This document shows positions 1 to 8,235 of a DNA stretch of 64,000 bases, piece by piece (the first letter of the stretch is position 1; every line of letters begins with the position of its first letter). The translations under genes were made by a program, and so were the position numbers. A model generated the notes under the pieces. That model saw only the letters and a program-made list of their open reading frames with translations. It ran no database searches and had not been told where the DNA came from. The stretch is from Mycobacterium lacus (lineage in GTDB: Bacteria; Actinomycetota; Actinomycetes; Mycobacteriales; Mycobacteriaceae), in assembly GCF_010731535.1 (NCBI RefSeq), contig NZ_AP022581.1, positions 620,001-684,000 on the forward strand, in the 5' to 3' direction.

Positions 1-72
1 CGCTACGCGATCCGGCGGGCCGATCTGAGTGCGCCGGTCGAGCTGGCTCAGCACAGCAGCGGGCGGACATGA
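1..72 (+). CDS. 3' end of an upstream coding region (partial)
   Basis: Reading from base 1, frame 1 stays open for 23 codons and ends in a TGA at 70-72. That stop overlaps the ATG of the next gene as ATGA, the usual sign of translational coupling. The visible tail ends in a Ser/Gly/Arg/Thr-rich stretch with no motif. By gene order it should be the homologue of the gene before the patatin-like Rv1062 of M. tuberculosis, but nothing in these 23 residues gives a function. Confidence 0.6.
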   Translation, partial: RYAIRRADLSAPVELAQHSSGRT

Positions 73-935
73 CCAGTAGGCGCGCGCTGGTGTTGGCCGG
101 CGGGGGCCTGGCGGGAATCGCCTGGGAGACAGGCGTTCTGTGCGGCATCGCCGACGAGTCGCCCGCGGCTGCCCGGCTGCTGCTGGATTCGGATGTGCTG
201 GTCGGGACGTCGGCCGGGGCCGCGGTCGCCGCGGCGATCAGCGGCGGTCGCCCGCTCGACGAGTTGTTCGCCCGGCAAGTCGCCGAGACGTCGGCCGAGA
301 TCGATCCCGGCGTCGACATCGATGCCGTCACCGAACTCTTCCTGGCCGCGTTGGGCGATTCGCGCACCTCGCACCGGGAGCAACGGGAGCGTATGAAACG
401 CATCGGGGCGGTGGCGCTGGCGACGCAAACCGTTGCCGAACCCGTCCGTCGCGCGGTCATCGCGCAGCGCCTGCCGTCGCACCGCTGGCCGGACCGGGTG
501 CTGCGGGTCACGGCGATCGACGTCGCCACCGGCGAACTGGTCGTCTTCGACCGAGATTCAGGTGTTGATCTGGTCGACGCGGTGGCGGCCAGTTGCGCAG
601 TGCCGGGGGCGTGGCCGCCGGCGACGATCGCCGGTCGACGCTACATGGACGGCGGCGTGGGTAGCTCGATCAACCTCGGCGCCGCCGACGACTGCGAGGT
701 GGCGGTGGTGTTCGTGCCCGCCGGCGCGGACGCGCCGTCGCCGTTCGGGGCCGGGCCGGCCGCCGAGATCGCGGCGTTTCGCGGAACGGCGTTCGCCGTG
801 TTCGCCGACGGCGATTCGTTGGCGGCCTTCGGGCCCAACCCGCTGGATCCGCGCTGCCGCATCGGCTCGGCGCGGGCCGGGCGTGAGCAGGGCCGCCGGG
901 AAGCCAAGGTCATCACGCGCGCGCTGGGGATCTGA
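69..935 (+). CDS. Patatin-like phospholipase (Rv1062-type)
   Basis: A 288-residue patatin-family protein, expected to hydrolyse acyl esters of phospholipids or other lipids. The N-terminus has the glycine-rich oxyanion loop (LVLAGGGLAG, residues 7-16). The nucleophile elbow GTSAG lies near residue 47 and the catalytic Asp of the dyad is in MDGGVGS near residue 197. These are the family's expected motifs in order, so it should be active. No signal peptide or membrane segment is evident. The start overlaps the preceding stop (ATGA), and the gene converges end to end on a second patatin-like gene with no spacer. The substrate cannot be read from the sequence. Confidence 0.88.
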   Translation: MTSRRALVLAGGGLAGIAWETGVLCGIADESPAAARLLLDSDVLVGTSAGAAVAAAISGGRPLDELFARQVAETSAEIDPGVDIDAVTELFLAALGDSRTSHREQRERMKRIGAVALATQTVAEPVRRAVIAQRLPSHRWPDRVLRVTAIDVATGELVVFDRDSGVDLVDAVAASCAVPGAWPPATIAGRRYMDGGVGSSINLGAADDCEVAVVFVPAGADAPSPFGAGPAAEIAAFRGTAFAVFADGDSLAAFGPNPLDPRCRIGSARAGREQGRREAKVITRALGI

Positions 936-2003
936 TCAGCCGTCGATCGCGGGCGGGGCCGGCTTCTCCGCTTCGATTTCGAGCGCGTCCAGGGCACGGG
1001 TGGCCAGGGCGCGGCCGACGGCGATGACTTCCACCGCCCGGTGGAACTCCAGGCTTCGGCATGTCGAGCGCGGCACCTCGATCAGCAAGTCGGCCGGATA
1101 GGCCGCCAGCGTGTGGCGCGCCAGCGCGGATTGGGCGATGTCGATCGTTCGATTCATCACCTCGAAGCTGCCCATCTTGGGGACTTCCGGAGCGGCGGAC
1201 GTTTCCGCGGGGTCGTCGCGGGTCGTCGGGCTCGGGTCGACGTCGCTGTCTTCCGACCAGGTATCCGGGGCCGCCGCGCCGAACCGACTGAGCACCGCCC
1301 GCGCCGTCGGCCGGTCGAGCAGCGACCGGGCGGCGGTGGCGTCGAACAGCGCGGAGGTGCTGCGCACCATGCGGTTCAACCACTCCGCGGTGACTCCCGG
1401 CTCCGCATCGCGAGGGGGCCCGGCGTCACTGCCGTTAAGGCTCACCGCGATGGTCAGGTCGGCGTTGACCCCGGCGATCGGTGCCATCGGCAGCGGGTCC
1501 AGGATTCCGCCATCGGCGAGCAGTCGGCCGTCGACTTCGTGCGGGGCGATCACTCCAGGTATCGCAATGGACGCCCGGATCGCCTCGTCGAGCGGCCCGC
1601 GCTGGAACCACACCGACTTGCCGGTCAATAGGTCGGTCGCCACCGCGGTGAACGGGATGGGCAGTCGCTCGATGCAGACGGGGCCGACGATGTCGCGCAC
1701 CGCGTCCAGAATCTTCTCGGCCCGCAGCACTCCGGCCGCGGTGATCGACGGGTCGAGCAGTCGCAGTATGGTGCGCTGTGTCAACGACTTCGCCCAGTCC
1801 GCGAGCTCGGTGAGTCGTCCGGCCGCTTGCACGCCGCCGACCACCGCTCCCATCGACGAACCCGCGATCCCGACGATGTCGTAACCCCGTTCGCGCAGCG
1901 TCTCGATCACTCCGATGTGGGCGTACCCGCGGGCGCCGCCGCTGCCGAGCGCCAACGCGACGCGAGGCGTCGACGACCCGCGTGAGCGCACGGCTGCCGG
2001 CAT
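936..2003 (-). CDS. Patatin-like phospholipase (Rv1063c-type)
   Basis: A second, different patatin-family protein of about 355 residues, closer to the RssA/NTE-like bacterial group. From the chosen start, the oxyanion loop LALGSGGARGYAHIG lies near residues 17-31, the serine elbow GSSMG near 47, and the Asp of LADGGILDP near 200. The C-terminal third is variable and Asp/Pro/Ser-rich. I chose the ATG at 2003 because GAAGG stands seven bases before it; in-frame starts at 2009 and 2057 are possible. It converges on the first patatin gene, their stop codons touching at 935/936, so the pair resemble each other but point in opposite directions. Confidence 0.87.
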   Translation of the reverse strand: MPAAVRSRGSSTPRVALALGSGGARGYAHIGVIETLRERGYDIVGIAGSSMGAVVGGVQAAGRLTELADWAKSLTQRTILRLLDPSITAAGVLRAEKILDAVRDIVGPVCIERLPIPFTAVATDLLTGKSVWFQRGPLDEAIRASIAIPGVIAPHEVDGRLLADGGILDPLPMAPIAGVNADLTIAVSLNGSDAGPPRDAEPGVTAEWLNRMVRSTSALFDATAARSLLDRPTARAVLSRFGAAAPDTWSEDSDVDPSPTTRDDPAETSAAPEVPKMGSFEVMNRTIDIAQSALARHTLAAYPADLLIEVPRSTCRSLEFHRAVEVIAVGRALATRALDALEIEAEKPAPPAIDG

Positions 2004-2102
2004 GGGCATGCCTTCATTCTGCGTGGCGGGACGTCCCTGGACCGAACCGGCCGGCATTTTCTTGCACCCCAGATCGCAATTGCACGAGGCTGCTCAGCGG
2101 CG

Positions 2103-2546
2103 CTACCCGCATTCGGCGTTGGCGGCGGCCCGCGCGGCGGTGATCACGGCCGCCTGCCTGGCTGGGGTTAGATCTGCCCACCGGACATTCCAGCTACCGG
2201 CGGCGCCGGATTTCGATGCCTGAACCATCGCCAGGTAGGGCTCGACCAACGACTTTGGGGTCCCTTCGGGCCGGACTTGGGCCTCCATCCAGATCTTTGC
2301 GGCGTGGCAGGCCTGGAAATACTCCTCTTCGGTCGACTCCGCGGGCACGTCGACCCTGGTCGTTACCCCGGTGGGGGAGATGCCAACGGCCCCCGCCGGC
2401 AGCGAACTGGAAACGTTCGATGACGGCACCGACGAGGATGAATCCGTGCCGCTGACGCCGCTATGCGAGCAGCCGGTGACGGCCGACAAGCATGCCGCTG
2501 CTGCGACCATCCCCCATTGCAGGGTGTCAGGACGGCTCCAGCGCAC
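2103..2546 (-). CDS. lpqV: Lipoprotein LpqV
   Basis: A 147-residue secreted lipoprotein. The N-terminus has Arg residues, a hydrophobic core (MVAAAACLSAV) and a lipobox ending in VTGC, with the lipidated Cys at residue 26. A Ser/Val-rich linker typical of mycobacterial lipoproteins follows, then a small conserved domain (residues about 70-147) with two further cysteines (FQACHAA and the final ECG). Position between the Rv1063c-type and Rv1065-type genes identifies it as LpqV. The function is unknown; it should sit on the outer face of the cytoplasmic membrane. It is divergent from the next gene, sharing the 111-bp region 2547-2657. Confidence 0.85.
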   Translation of the reverse strand: MRWSRPDTLQWGMVAAAACLSAVTGCSHSGVSGTDSSSSVPSSNVSSSLPAGAVGISPTGVTTRVDVPAESTEEEYFQACHAAKIWMEAQVRPEGTPKSLVEPYLAMVQASKSGAAGSWNVRWADLTPARQAAVITAARAAANAECG

Positions 2547-2657
2547 AGCGTCAATCTATGCGACACTGTCGGGCGTGATGGAGCGCTTCGGATTTTGCGA
2601 GTGTTGCCGGCCCTAACCCGCCGCCTGCCCGATCCGTTCCACCCCTGGAGTTCTCTC

Positions 2658-3209
2658 ATGGCTCTGCCTCTTGTCACGCCCACCATCGCAGCCCCTGCTG
2701 CTGGGCCCACGCGGCTGCGGGTGCCCGACCTGCTACACGCCACCGACCAAGCCGCCGACGAGGTGCTCAGCGGGCGCCGCGACCACCTGCTGCCCGAGGG
2801 CGGGCTCCCGACGACCGAGCGTTGGTTCACCCGCATCCATGGTGACGACGAACTGGACGTCTGGCTGATCAGCTGGGTTCCCGGCCACGCCACCGAATTG
2901 CACGACCACGGCGGATCGCTCGGTGCGCTGACCGTGCTGTCCGGGTCGCTCAACGAATTCCGTTGGGACGGCCGGCGGCTGCGGCGCCGCCGGCTCGATG
3001 CCGGCGATCAGGCCGGGTTCCCGCTGGGCTGGGTGCACGACGTGGTGTGGGCGCCCCGGCCCGCCGTGATCGCCGGACCCGTGGAACCGACCCTGAGCGT
3101 GCACGCCTATTCCCCGCCGCTGACCGCGATGTCGTACTACGAGGTCACCGAGCGCAACAGGCTGCGCCGCCGGCGCACCGAATTGACCGACCAACCCGAG
3201 GGCCCGTGA
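2658..3209 (+). CDS. Cysteine-dioxygenase-like cupin protein (Rv1065-type)
   Basis: A 183-residue cupin related to cysteine dioxygenases, non-heme iron enzymes that oxidise cysteine to cysteine sulfinate. The first metal motif is HDHGGS near residue 79, with no Glu after it, and a third His is in GWVHDV near residue 117. This gives the three-histidine centre of the thiol dioxygenase family. The ATG at 2658 has GGAG seven bases upstream, so the longer open frame is not used. The stop overlaps the start of the rhodanese gene (TGATG), so the two are translationally coupled, and a thiol or sulfane-sulfur role for the pair is likely. The exact thiol substrate is an inference. Confidence 0.82.
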   Translation: MALPLVTPTIAAPAAGPTRLRVPDLLHATDQAADEVLSGRRDHLLPEGGLPTTERWFTRIHGDDELDVWLISWVPGHATELHDHGGSLGALTVLSGSLNEFRWDGRRLRRRRLDAGDQAGFPLGWVHDVVWAPRPAVIAGPVEPTLSVHAYSPPLTAMSYYEVTERNRLRRRRTELTDQPEGP

Positions 3210-3592
3210 TGAGCCGCATCGACGGGGTGCTGGACGCCGCCCGAGGCCGCTACCGCCGCCTTCTCGCCCGCCAGGTGCCCGAGGCGCTGCGGCGCGGCGC
3301 GGTGCTTGTCGACATCCGGCCCGCGGCCCAACGCGCCCGCGAAGGCGAGGTGCCGGGTGCGCTGGTGATCGAACGCAACGTGCTGGAATGGCGCTGCGAC
3401 CCGACCAGCGACGCGCGGCTGCCGCAGGCCGTCGGCGACGACGTCGAGTGGGTGATCGTGTGCTCGCAGGGCTACACCTCCAGCCTGGCCGCGGCCGCGC
3501 TGCTGGACCTGGGTCTGCATCGCGCGACCGATGTTGTCGGCGGCTACCACGCGCTGGCCGCGGCGGGCGTGCTGGCCGAGCTGAGCCGGTAG
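3209..3592 (+). CDS. Rhodanese-like sulfurtransferase (Rv1066-type)
   Basis: A single-domain rhodanese of 127 residues. It has the opening VLVDIRPAAQRAREGEVPGAL and an active-site loop with the catalytic Cys in VIVCSQGYTS near residue 88. The C-terminal helix has the common G-YHALAAAGV ending. It would move sulfane sulfur between a donor and an acceptor in the cytosol. Its start overlaps the preceding dioxygenase-like gene. Its last 90 bp recur at 8129-8218 as a partial copy, so the PE_PGRS gene and IS element between the two copies look inserted at the 3' end of this gene. Confidence 0.85.
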   Translation: MSRIDGVLDAARGRYRRLLARQVPEALRRGAVLVDIRPAAQRAREGEVPGALVIERNVLEWRCDPTSDARLPQAVGDDVEWVIVCSQGYTSSLAAAALLDLGLHRATDVVGGYHALAAAGVLAELSR

Positions 3593-3615
3593 TCTCGCTC
3601 GGCGTTACCGGCCGG

Positions 3616-5622
3616 TCATTGCCCGGTGGTGCCGGAGTTGCCGAAGATCAGTCCGCCGCTTCCGCCGGCGCCCCCGGCGCCGTCGAGCCCGGAGGCCTGG
3701 CCGGCGCCGCCGGTTCCACCGTCGCCGCCGTTGCCGCCATCGCCGATCAATTGGGCGTCGCCGCCGGTTCCGCCGTCGCCGCCGTTGCCGCCGTTGCCGT
3801 CGGTGCCACCGACGGGCGCGCCCAGGCCGCCTTGGCTGCCGTTGCCGCCGGTTCCGCCGTCGCCGCCGCTGCCGAGCAGGCCGGCGCCGCCGCCGTTGCC
3901 GCCGCTACCTCCCGCGTGGCCGTTGCCGCCGTTACCGCCGGCAGCTTGGAACCCGGTCGCGGTGTTGGTGCCGCCGCTGCCGCCGGCCCCGCCGATGCTG
4001 CCGATTCCACCGGCGCCGCCGGTGCCGCCGTCGCCGATTAGCCTTCCGGCCGATCCGCCGCCGCCGCCGTTGCCGGCGTTGCCGGTGTCACCGCCGGCGC
4101 CGCCACCACCGGGAGCGGTGCCGAGATTGTTGCTGTCGCCGCCGCCGCCGCCGTTGCCGCCGGCGCCGGCGTTGCCGCCGCCGCCGCCGTGGCCGCCGCT
4201 GCCCGACAGCCAGCCGGATGACCCGCCGTTGCCGCCGTCGCCGGCGTTGCCGCCGACACCACCAACGCCACCGCTCCCTCCGTTTCCGTCGGGGAATGTT
4301 CCCTGGCCGCCCTTGCCGCCGAGGTTGCCGGCGCCGCCGTTGCCGCCGTTGCCGCCGTTGCCGCCGTTGCCGTACAGCAGGCCACCGCCGCCGCCGTTGC
4401 CGCCGGCTCCAGCGTCGCCACCGGCGCCACCGGTGCCACCCTTACCGCCAGTGCCAGGGAAATTGTCGCCGCCGACGCCGCCGGCTGCCCCGTTGCCGCC
4501 GTCACCGCCGTTGCCAGCGTTGCCGCCGTGGCCGAACAGCAAGGCGCCTTGGCCGCCGTTTCCGCCGCCACCGGCGGTGCCGCCGGTCCCGCCGGCACCA
4601 CCGGCGCCGCCGCCAGTGAAAGCGTTGCCGCCAGCCCCGGCGTTGCCGCCGCCGCCACCGTTGCCGGCGTCGCCGCCGCTGCCGAATAGCCAGCCGGCCG
4701 ACCCGCCGTTGCCGCCTTGCCCGCCGGCGCCGCCATTGCCGCCGGCCGCACCGGGTAGGCCGAAGGAAGTGGCGGCGGCGCCGGTCCCGCCGGCGCCGCC
4801 GGTTCCGCCGTCACCACCGGCGCCGCCTTGGCCGTAGATCCAGCCGCCGTTGCCGCCCGCGCCGCCGGCGCCGCCGGCGCCGCCCTTGGCGCCGCCGGCG
4901 CCGTTGCCGACGCCGTTGCCGCCTTGTCCGCCGTCGCCGCCGACACCGCCGGCCCCACCGTTGCCGAACAATCCGGTCGATCCCCCGGCCCCGCCGATGC
5001 CGCCGGCAACATTGGCCGCACCCGCGGCCCCAGCACCGCCGGCCCCGCCGTTGCCGCCGCTGCCGTAAAGCCACCCACCGTTGCCGCCCGCGCCGCCGGC
5101 CGCGCCGGCCCCGCCAGCGCCACCGTTACCGCCATTGCCGATCAGCCCGGCCGACCCGCCGGCACCCCCGGCCAGTCCGGCGGTGGTTTGCGAGAAGCCG
5201 TTGCCGCCGTTGCCGTATAACAACCCACCGGCGCCACCGTTGGGATTGGCCGCGGTCCCGTCGGCGCCGTTGCCGATCAGCGGGCGCCCGAACAGGGCCT
5301 GGGTGGGGGCATTGATCGCGCCCAGCACCTGCTGCTCGACGTTGGTTGCCTCGGCGCTGGCATACGATCCCGCAGCAGCGGTCAACGCCTGTACGAACTG
5401 CTCATGAAACAGTGCGGCCTGCGCGCTGAGCTTTTGATAGTCCAGGGCGTGGGTGGAAAACAGTGCCGCGATCGCTGCTGAGACTTCATCGCCCCCGGCT
5501 GCGGCCAGCGCCGCTGTCGGGGTCAGGGCGGCCGCGTTGGCCGCGCCGATCGCAGACCCAATACCAGCCAGATCAGCCGATGCGGCCATCAACTGCGACG
5601 GAGATACCAGTACAAACGACAC
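3616..5622 (-). CDS. PE_PGRS family protein (PE_PGRS19/20 position)
   Basis: A 668-residue PE_PGRS protein. The PE domain occupies residues 1-95 ([20 protein letters not shown] and the later FHEQFVQAL). A linker with the conserved [19 protein letters not shown] follows near residues 105-125, and Gly-Gly-X repeats then run to the end, broken by LLYGNGG-type turns. The start is GTG, with an AAAGGGG ribosome site. PE_PGRS proteins are exported by ESX-5 to the cell surface. It lacks the upstream promoter cassette found before the PE_PGRS gene at 57561. Its place between the rhodanese gene and the Rv1069c-type gene matches PE_PGRS19/20 of M. tuberculosis; which of the two is unclear. Confidence 0.9.
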   Translation of the reverse strand: MSFVLVSPSQLMAASADLAGIGSAIGAANAAALTPTAALAAAGGDEVSAAIAALFSTHALDYQKLSAQAALFHEQFVQALTAAAGSYASAEATNVEQQVLGAINAPTQALFGRPLIGNGADGTAANPNGGAGGLLYGNGGNGFSQTTAGLAGGAGGSAGLIGNGGNGGAGGAGAAGGAGGNGGWLYGSGGNGGAGGAGAAGAANVAGGIGGAGGSTGLFGNGGAGGVGGDGGQGGNGVGNGAGGAKGGAGGAGGAGGNGGWIYGQGGAGGDGGTGGAGGTGAAATSFGLPGAAGGNGGAGGQGGNGGSAGWLFGSGGDAGNGGGGGNAGAGGNAFTGGGAGGAGGTGGTAGGGGNGGQGALLFGHGGNAGNGGDGGNGAAGGVGGDNFPGTGGKGGTGGAGGDAGAGGNGGGGGLLYGNGGNGGNGGNGGAGNLGGKGGQGTFPDGNGGSGGVGGVGGNAGDGGNGGSSGWLSGSGGHGGGGGNAGAGGNGGGGGDSNNLGTAPGGGGAGGDTGNAGNGGGGGSAGRLIGDGGTGGAGGIGSIGGAGGSGGTNTATGFQAAGGNGGNGHAGGSGGNGGGAGLLGSGGDGGTGGNGSQGGLGAPVGGTDGNGGNGGDGGTGGDAQLIGDGGNGGDGGTGGAGQASGLDGAGGAGGSGGLIFGNSGTTGQ

Positions 5623-6123
5623 GAGGCCCCTTTGTTGCGATTGGCGATACCAGAGGCGATGTTAGCCCCATAACACCGGATCGCCGTGCTTTTGGGCAGA
5701 TTCCCGACATTGTTTTGTCGTTCCATGCGAATTGTTTGTGAACTCTTTGAACCGGCCGACTTTCATCGTCGCCAGTCCCGTCAACCGCGCCGCGCATGGT
5801 TGGACCGCACGGACAGGATCGCGAAAGATGATGTCCGACAGGTAACTTCGCACTGCCAGATGGCGCTAGAAGACAGTCCAGGGCCACTATGGCGACGGTC
5901 CTCGCCGCGGCCTGCGACAAGCCGCCGCACCGGCCTAATCGGACAAATTGGCAGCGCTGAATTGGGCTTCGGGGCGGATGTTCGGATTGGTCGTAACGAT
6001 CGATGCGTGAAGGTGAATGTCGAATAATTTGACATTCACCCTTGGCATACTCTCGATCAGCGCCATTGATGTCCAATCATTAGACCGAAGTTAAGGCTGT
6101 TCTGATAGGCGAATCCGCGGTTT
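5623..6123. other. Non-coding stretch upstream of PE_PGRS, left flank of IS element
   Basis: About 500 bp with no gene I can support; the open frames here have no recognisable product. It should hold the promoter of the leftward PE_PGRS gene. The one clear structure is a perfect inverted repeat with 10-bp arms, GGTGAATGTC at 6012-6021 and GACATTCACC at 6031-6040, around an AT-rich 9-base centre. This could be an operator or a small terminator. Confidence 0.6.
6012..6040. repeat. Perfect 10-bp inverted repeat with AT-rich centre
   Basis: The arms GGTGAATGTC and GACATTCACC are separated by GAATAATTT. The AT-rich centre and the absence of a U-tract favour a protein-binding site over a classical terminator. 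It lies about 390 bp upstream of the PE_PGRS start, outside the IS element. Confidence 0.6.
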
Positions 6124-8044
6124 GACCTGGGGGTTTGTTGGTTTTGGTGGGTGGTTGTTGTGGCTACGCGGCGATGGTCAGTGGGATGGGGGCCTCGATA
6201 AGGTCGAAGGCGCGGCGCTGGTGGGGGGTGGGGTCGGTGAGCTTGTCGATTTCGATGTCGGTGTCGTGGTAGCGGATCCGGTCGCGGGTGAGGGTGCCCA
6301 GGTGTGTGAGCAGGTCGCGGAAGCTGCCGACCGGGTTGCCGTCGTCATCGTGTTTGGTGGAGGCCTTGGCTTGGGCGGTGGCGGAGCGGCGTGCGGGGGC
6401 TACGGGGTTGTCCCGTTGTGGGGTGCTTGGTCGGTGAAGGTCAACGGTGCCCAGGCCTTGCGTAGATGCCAGGTGAGGTAGCAGGCGAGCATGCAGATGA
6501 GCATGTGGGCTTTGACCCGGTCTTGGAGGCGGTGGTGGATGGGCCGCAGGTCGAGGTCGTCGGATTTGATGATGCGGAAGTCGCGTTCGACGTTGGCGAG
6601 TTTCTTGTAGCTTTCGACTATGGCGGCGGGGTCGAGGGCCTGGGCGTCGACGCTAGTGCGCAGGACATAGATGCCGTCGAGGGCCGCTTCGGCGTCGATG
6701 GCGGCCTGGTCGCGGTGGTAGGTGAAGGCGGTGTCGGTGATGGTGAGGTGGAAGTGTTTGCCCACCTTGAATTTTCCGCTGACCCTACCGACCTCGATGC
6801 CGATCTTGTCGGCGCCGGACAGGGTGCCCTTGGTGACGCGTTCGGCGATGTGGGCCAGCTCCTTGTCGGTGGCGGCCAGCAGGTCTTGGCGCTTGCGGGC
6901 GCGTTCGGCGGCCAGTGCTGGGTTGCGGCAGGCGATCAGCCGTTCGCCGGGGTAGTCGGGGTGGGTGATCTCGGCGAGGTCTTGCTGGTCGAACAGGCTC
7001 ATCTGCAGCGGCCCGTCGTCGCGAGCGAGTTTGGCGATCGACGGGGCGCGCAGCGCGGTGATCCAGTCGAAACACGCTGCGTCGTCGGGGGTGTCGTTGA
7101 GTTCGCGCAGCTTGTCGATGCGCGCGCCGGTGATCATGCCGCGGTCACCGACCAGGATCAGCCGCTGGATGGCGAGCTTGTCTTTGATCACCTCAACGAT
7201 CTGGGTGAACGCGCTCGGGTCGCTGGTGTTGCCCGCGAACACCCGCACCGCGACCGGGCGCCCGTCGGGGTCGGTGAGCACACCGTATTCGATCTGCTGG
7301 CACCCTTTCTTGCCGTCGCGGGAATAGCCGTGTGCGGCCAGCTCGCAGCAGCGCCCGGTCACCCACGAGGAACTCAGGTCGAACAACGCCATCCGGCCCG
7401 GGTTCACCGACTCCGCGAGATGCTTTGCGGCCAGCTTCTTTTCGATCGTCTCCTGGCGGCTGACAAGCCAGTCCATCGCCGCGTAGATCTCATCGGTGGA
7501 TGCGTCGGCCACACCCAGGTCGACCCCGAGGGTGGTATCAGACCACCAGCCCAGGGTGGATAGCTTCGATTTTGGCCGCACCACCCGCGAGATGATCAAC
7601 GCGACAGCAATGTCGCGGGCCCGGCATGGCGGGCCTAGCAGTGCGGCCAGCTTGAGCTTGCCCGCCATCGCCGCCACCGCTGCGACATCACCGTGCGGCA
7701 GCGACCGCGTCTTGCTGAACTCGCTGCCGGCCGCCACGAGCGTGTGCCCCTTAAGCGTCGCCTCGATGGCGGCGATCGCCTCCGGCGGGAGCTTGGACAG
7801 GTTCGCCAGAGTTTGGTGGCGCACCTTGCCCCCGTCGCGGAACGAGCGGCGCAGCAGGATCGTCTCGTAGAGACGTTGCTCGCCTGACTTCGTCACGTAT
7901 CCACGCAGATTCCGGGCTACGTGCATCGAACCTGAGTATGCCGCCACGCCGTTATCCTAACGCATTCTCATCACACAACGTCGTAACGACACACCATATT
8001 CGTGGCTACACTCGCCAACTGTGATTCTACTGATTTCCCAGGTC
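6124..8044 (-). mobile_element. IS1634-type insertion sequence
   Basis: The element carries one leftward transposase gene (6164-7947). Candidate terminal inverted repeats are GACCTGGG at 6124-6131 and its complement CCCAGGTC at 8037-8044, which bracket the gene closely. Beyond 8 bp the ends diverge, and I see no matching short target duplication outside them, so the boundaries are provisional. The element lies within the block bracketed by the duplicated rhodanese 3' end. Confidence 0.6.
6164..7947 (-). pseudogene. IS1634-family DDE transposase, frameshifted near its C-terminus
   Basis: The first 515 codons encode an IS4-superfamily transposase of the IS1634 group. The DDE residues appear in ALFDLSSSW, LVGDRGM and the helix YKKLANVERDFRIIK. 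The first frame stops at about 6400, just after LRKAWAPLTFTDQAP. The next frame carries on with the usual family ending (QRDNPVAPARRSATAQ, then a helix ending PLTIAA) to a TAG at 6164-6166. One base missing near 6405-6412 explains this: GCACC-CCACAACGG reads correctly if one base is restored. The catalytic core is intact, so a shortened protein might keep some activity. The start is GTG at 7947 with AGGA before it. Confidence 0.8.
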
Positions 8045-8128
8045 GGCTACACAATCCTCGAGTACCAGCGGTCGGAACTTCGGATTAGACATTCGCCTTC
8101 GTTCATTGTCCAATGATGGGCAATTGCG

Positions 8129-8218
8129 CTGGACCTGAGTCTGCATCGCGCGACCGATGTTGTCGGCGGCTACCAGGCGCTGGCCGCGGCGGGCGTGGTG
8201 GCCGAGCTCAGCGGTTAG
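8129..8218 (+). repeat. Partial second copy of the rhodanese 3' end
   Basis: These 90 bp match 3503-3592, the last 30 codons of the rhodanese gene, with six mismatches by eye (about 93%). The copy even keeps an in-frame TAG. There is no start or active site, so it is a gene fragment. Together with the original it forms a direct repeat around the PE_PGRS gene and the IS element. Confidence 0.85.
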
Positions 8219-8235
8219 GTCCGCTCGAACGCGGC

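Noticed and set aside
3626..4837. Long proline-rich open frames opposite the PE_PGRS gene, and similar ones at 31598-32689, 32893-34041 and 53381-56910
   Set aside because: They mirror GGC/GCC repeat codons on the other strand. Composition is explained by the PGRS repeats, and none has a ribosome site or known domain.
5573..6076. A 167-codon leftward frame upstream of the PE_PGRS gene
   Set aside because: It overlaps the PE_PGRS start, has no ribosome site or recognisable domain, and spans the inverted repeat at 6012-6040.
6118..8050. Short target-site duplication for the IS1634-type element
   Set aside because: Bases outside the candidate 8-bp ends do not match, so I claim no duplication and keep the borders provisional.
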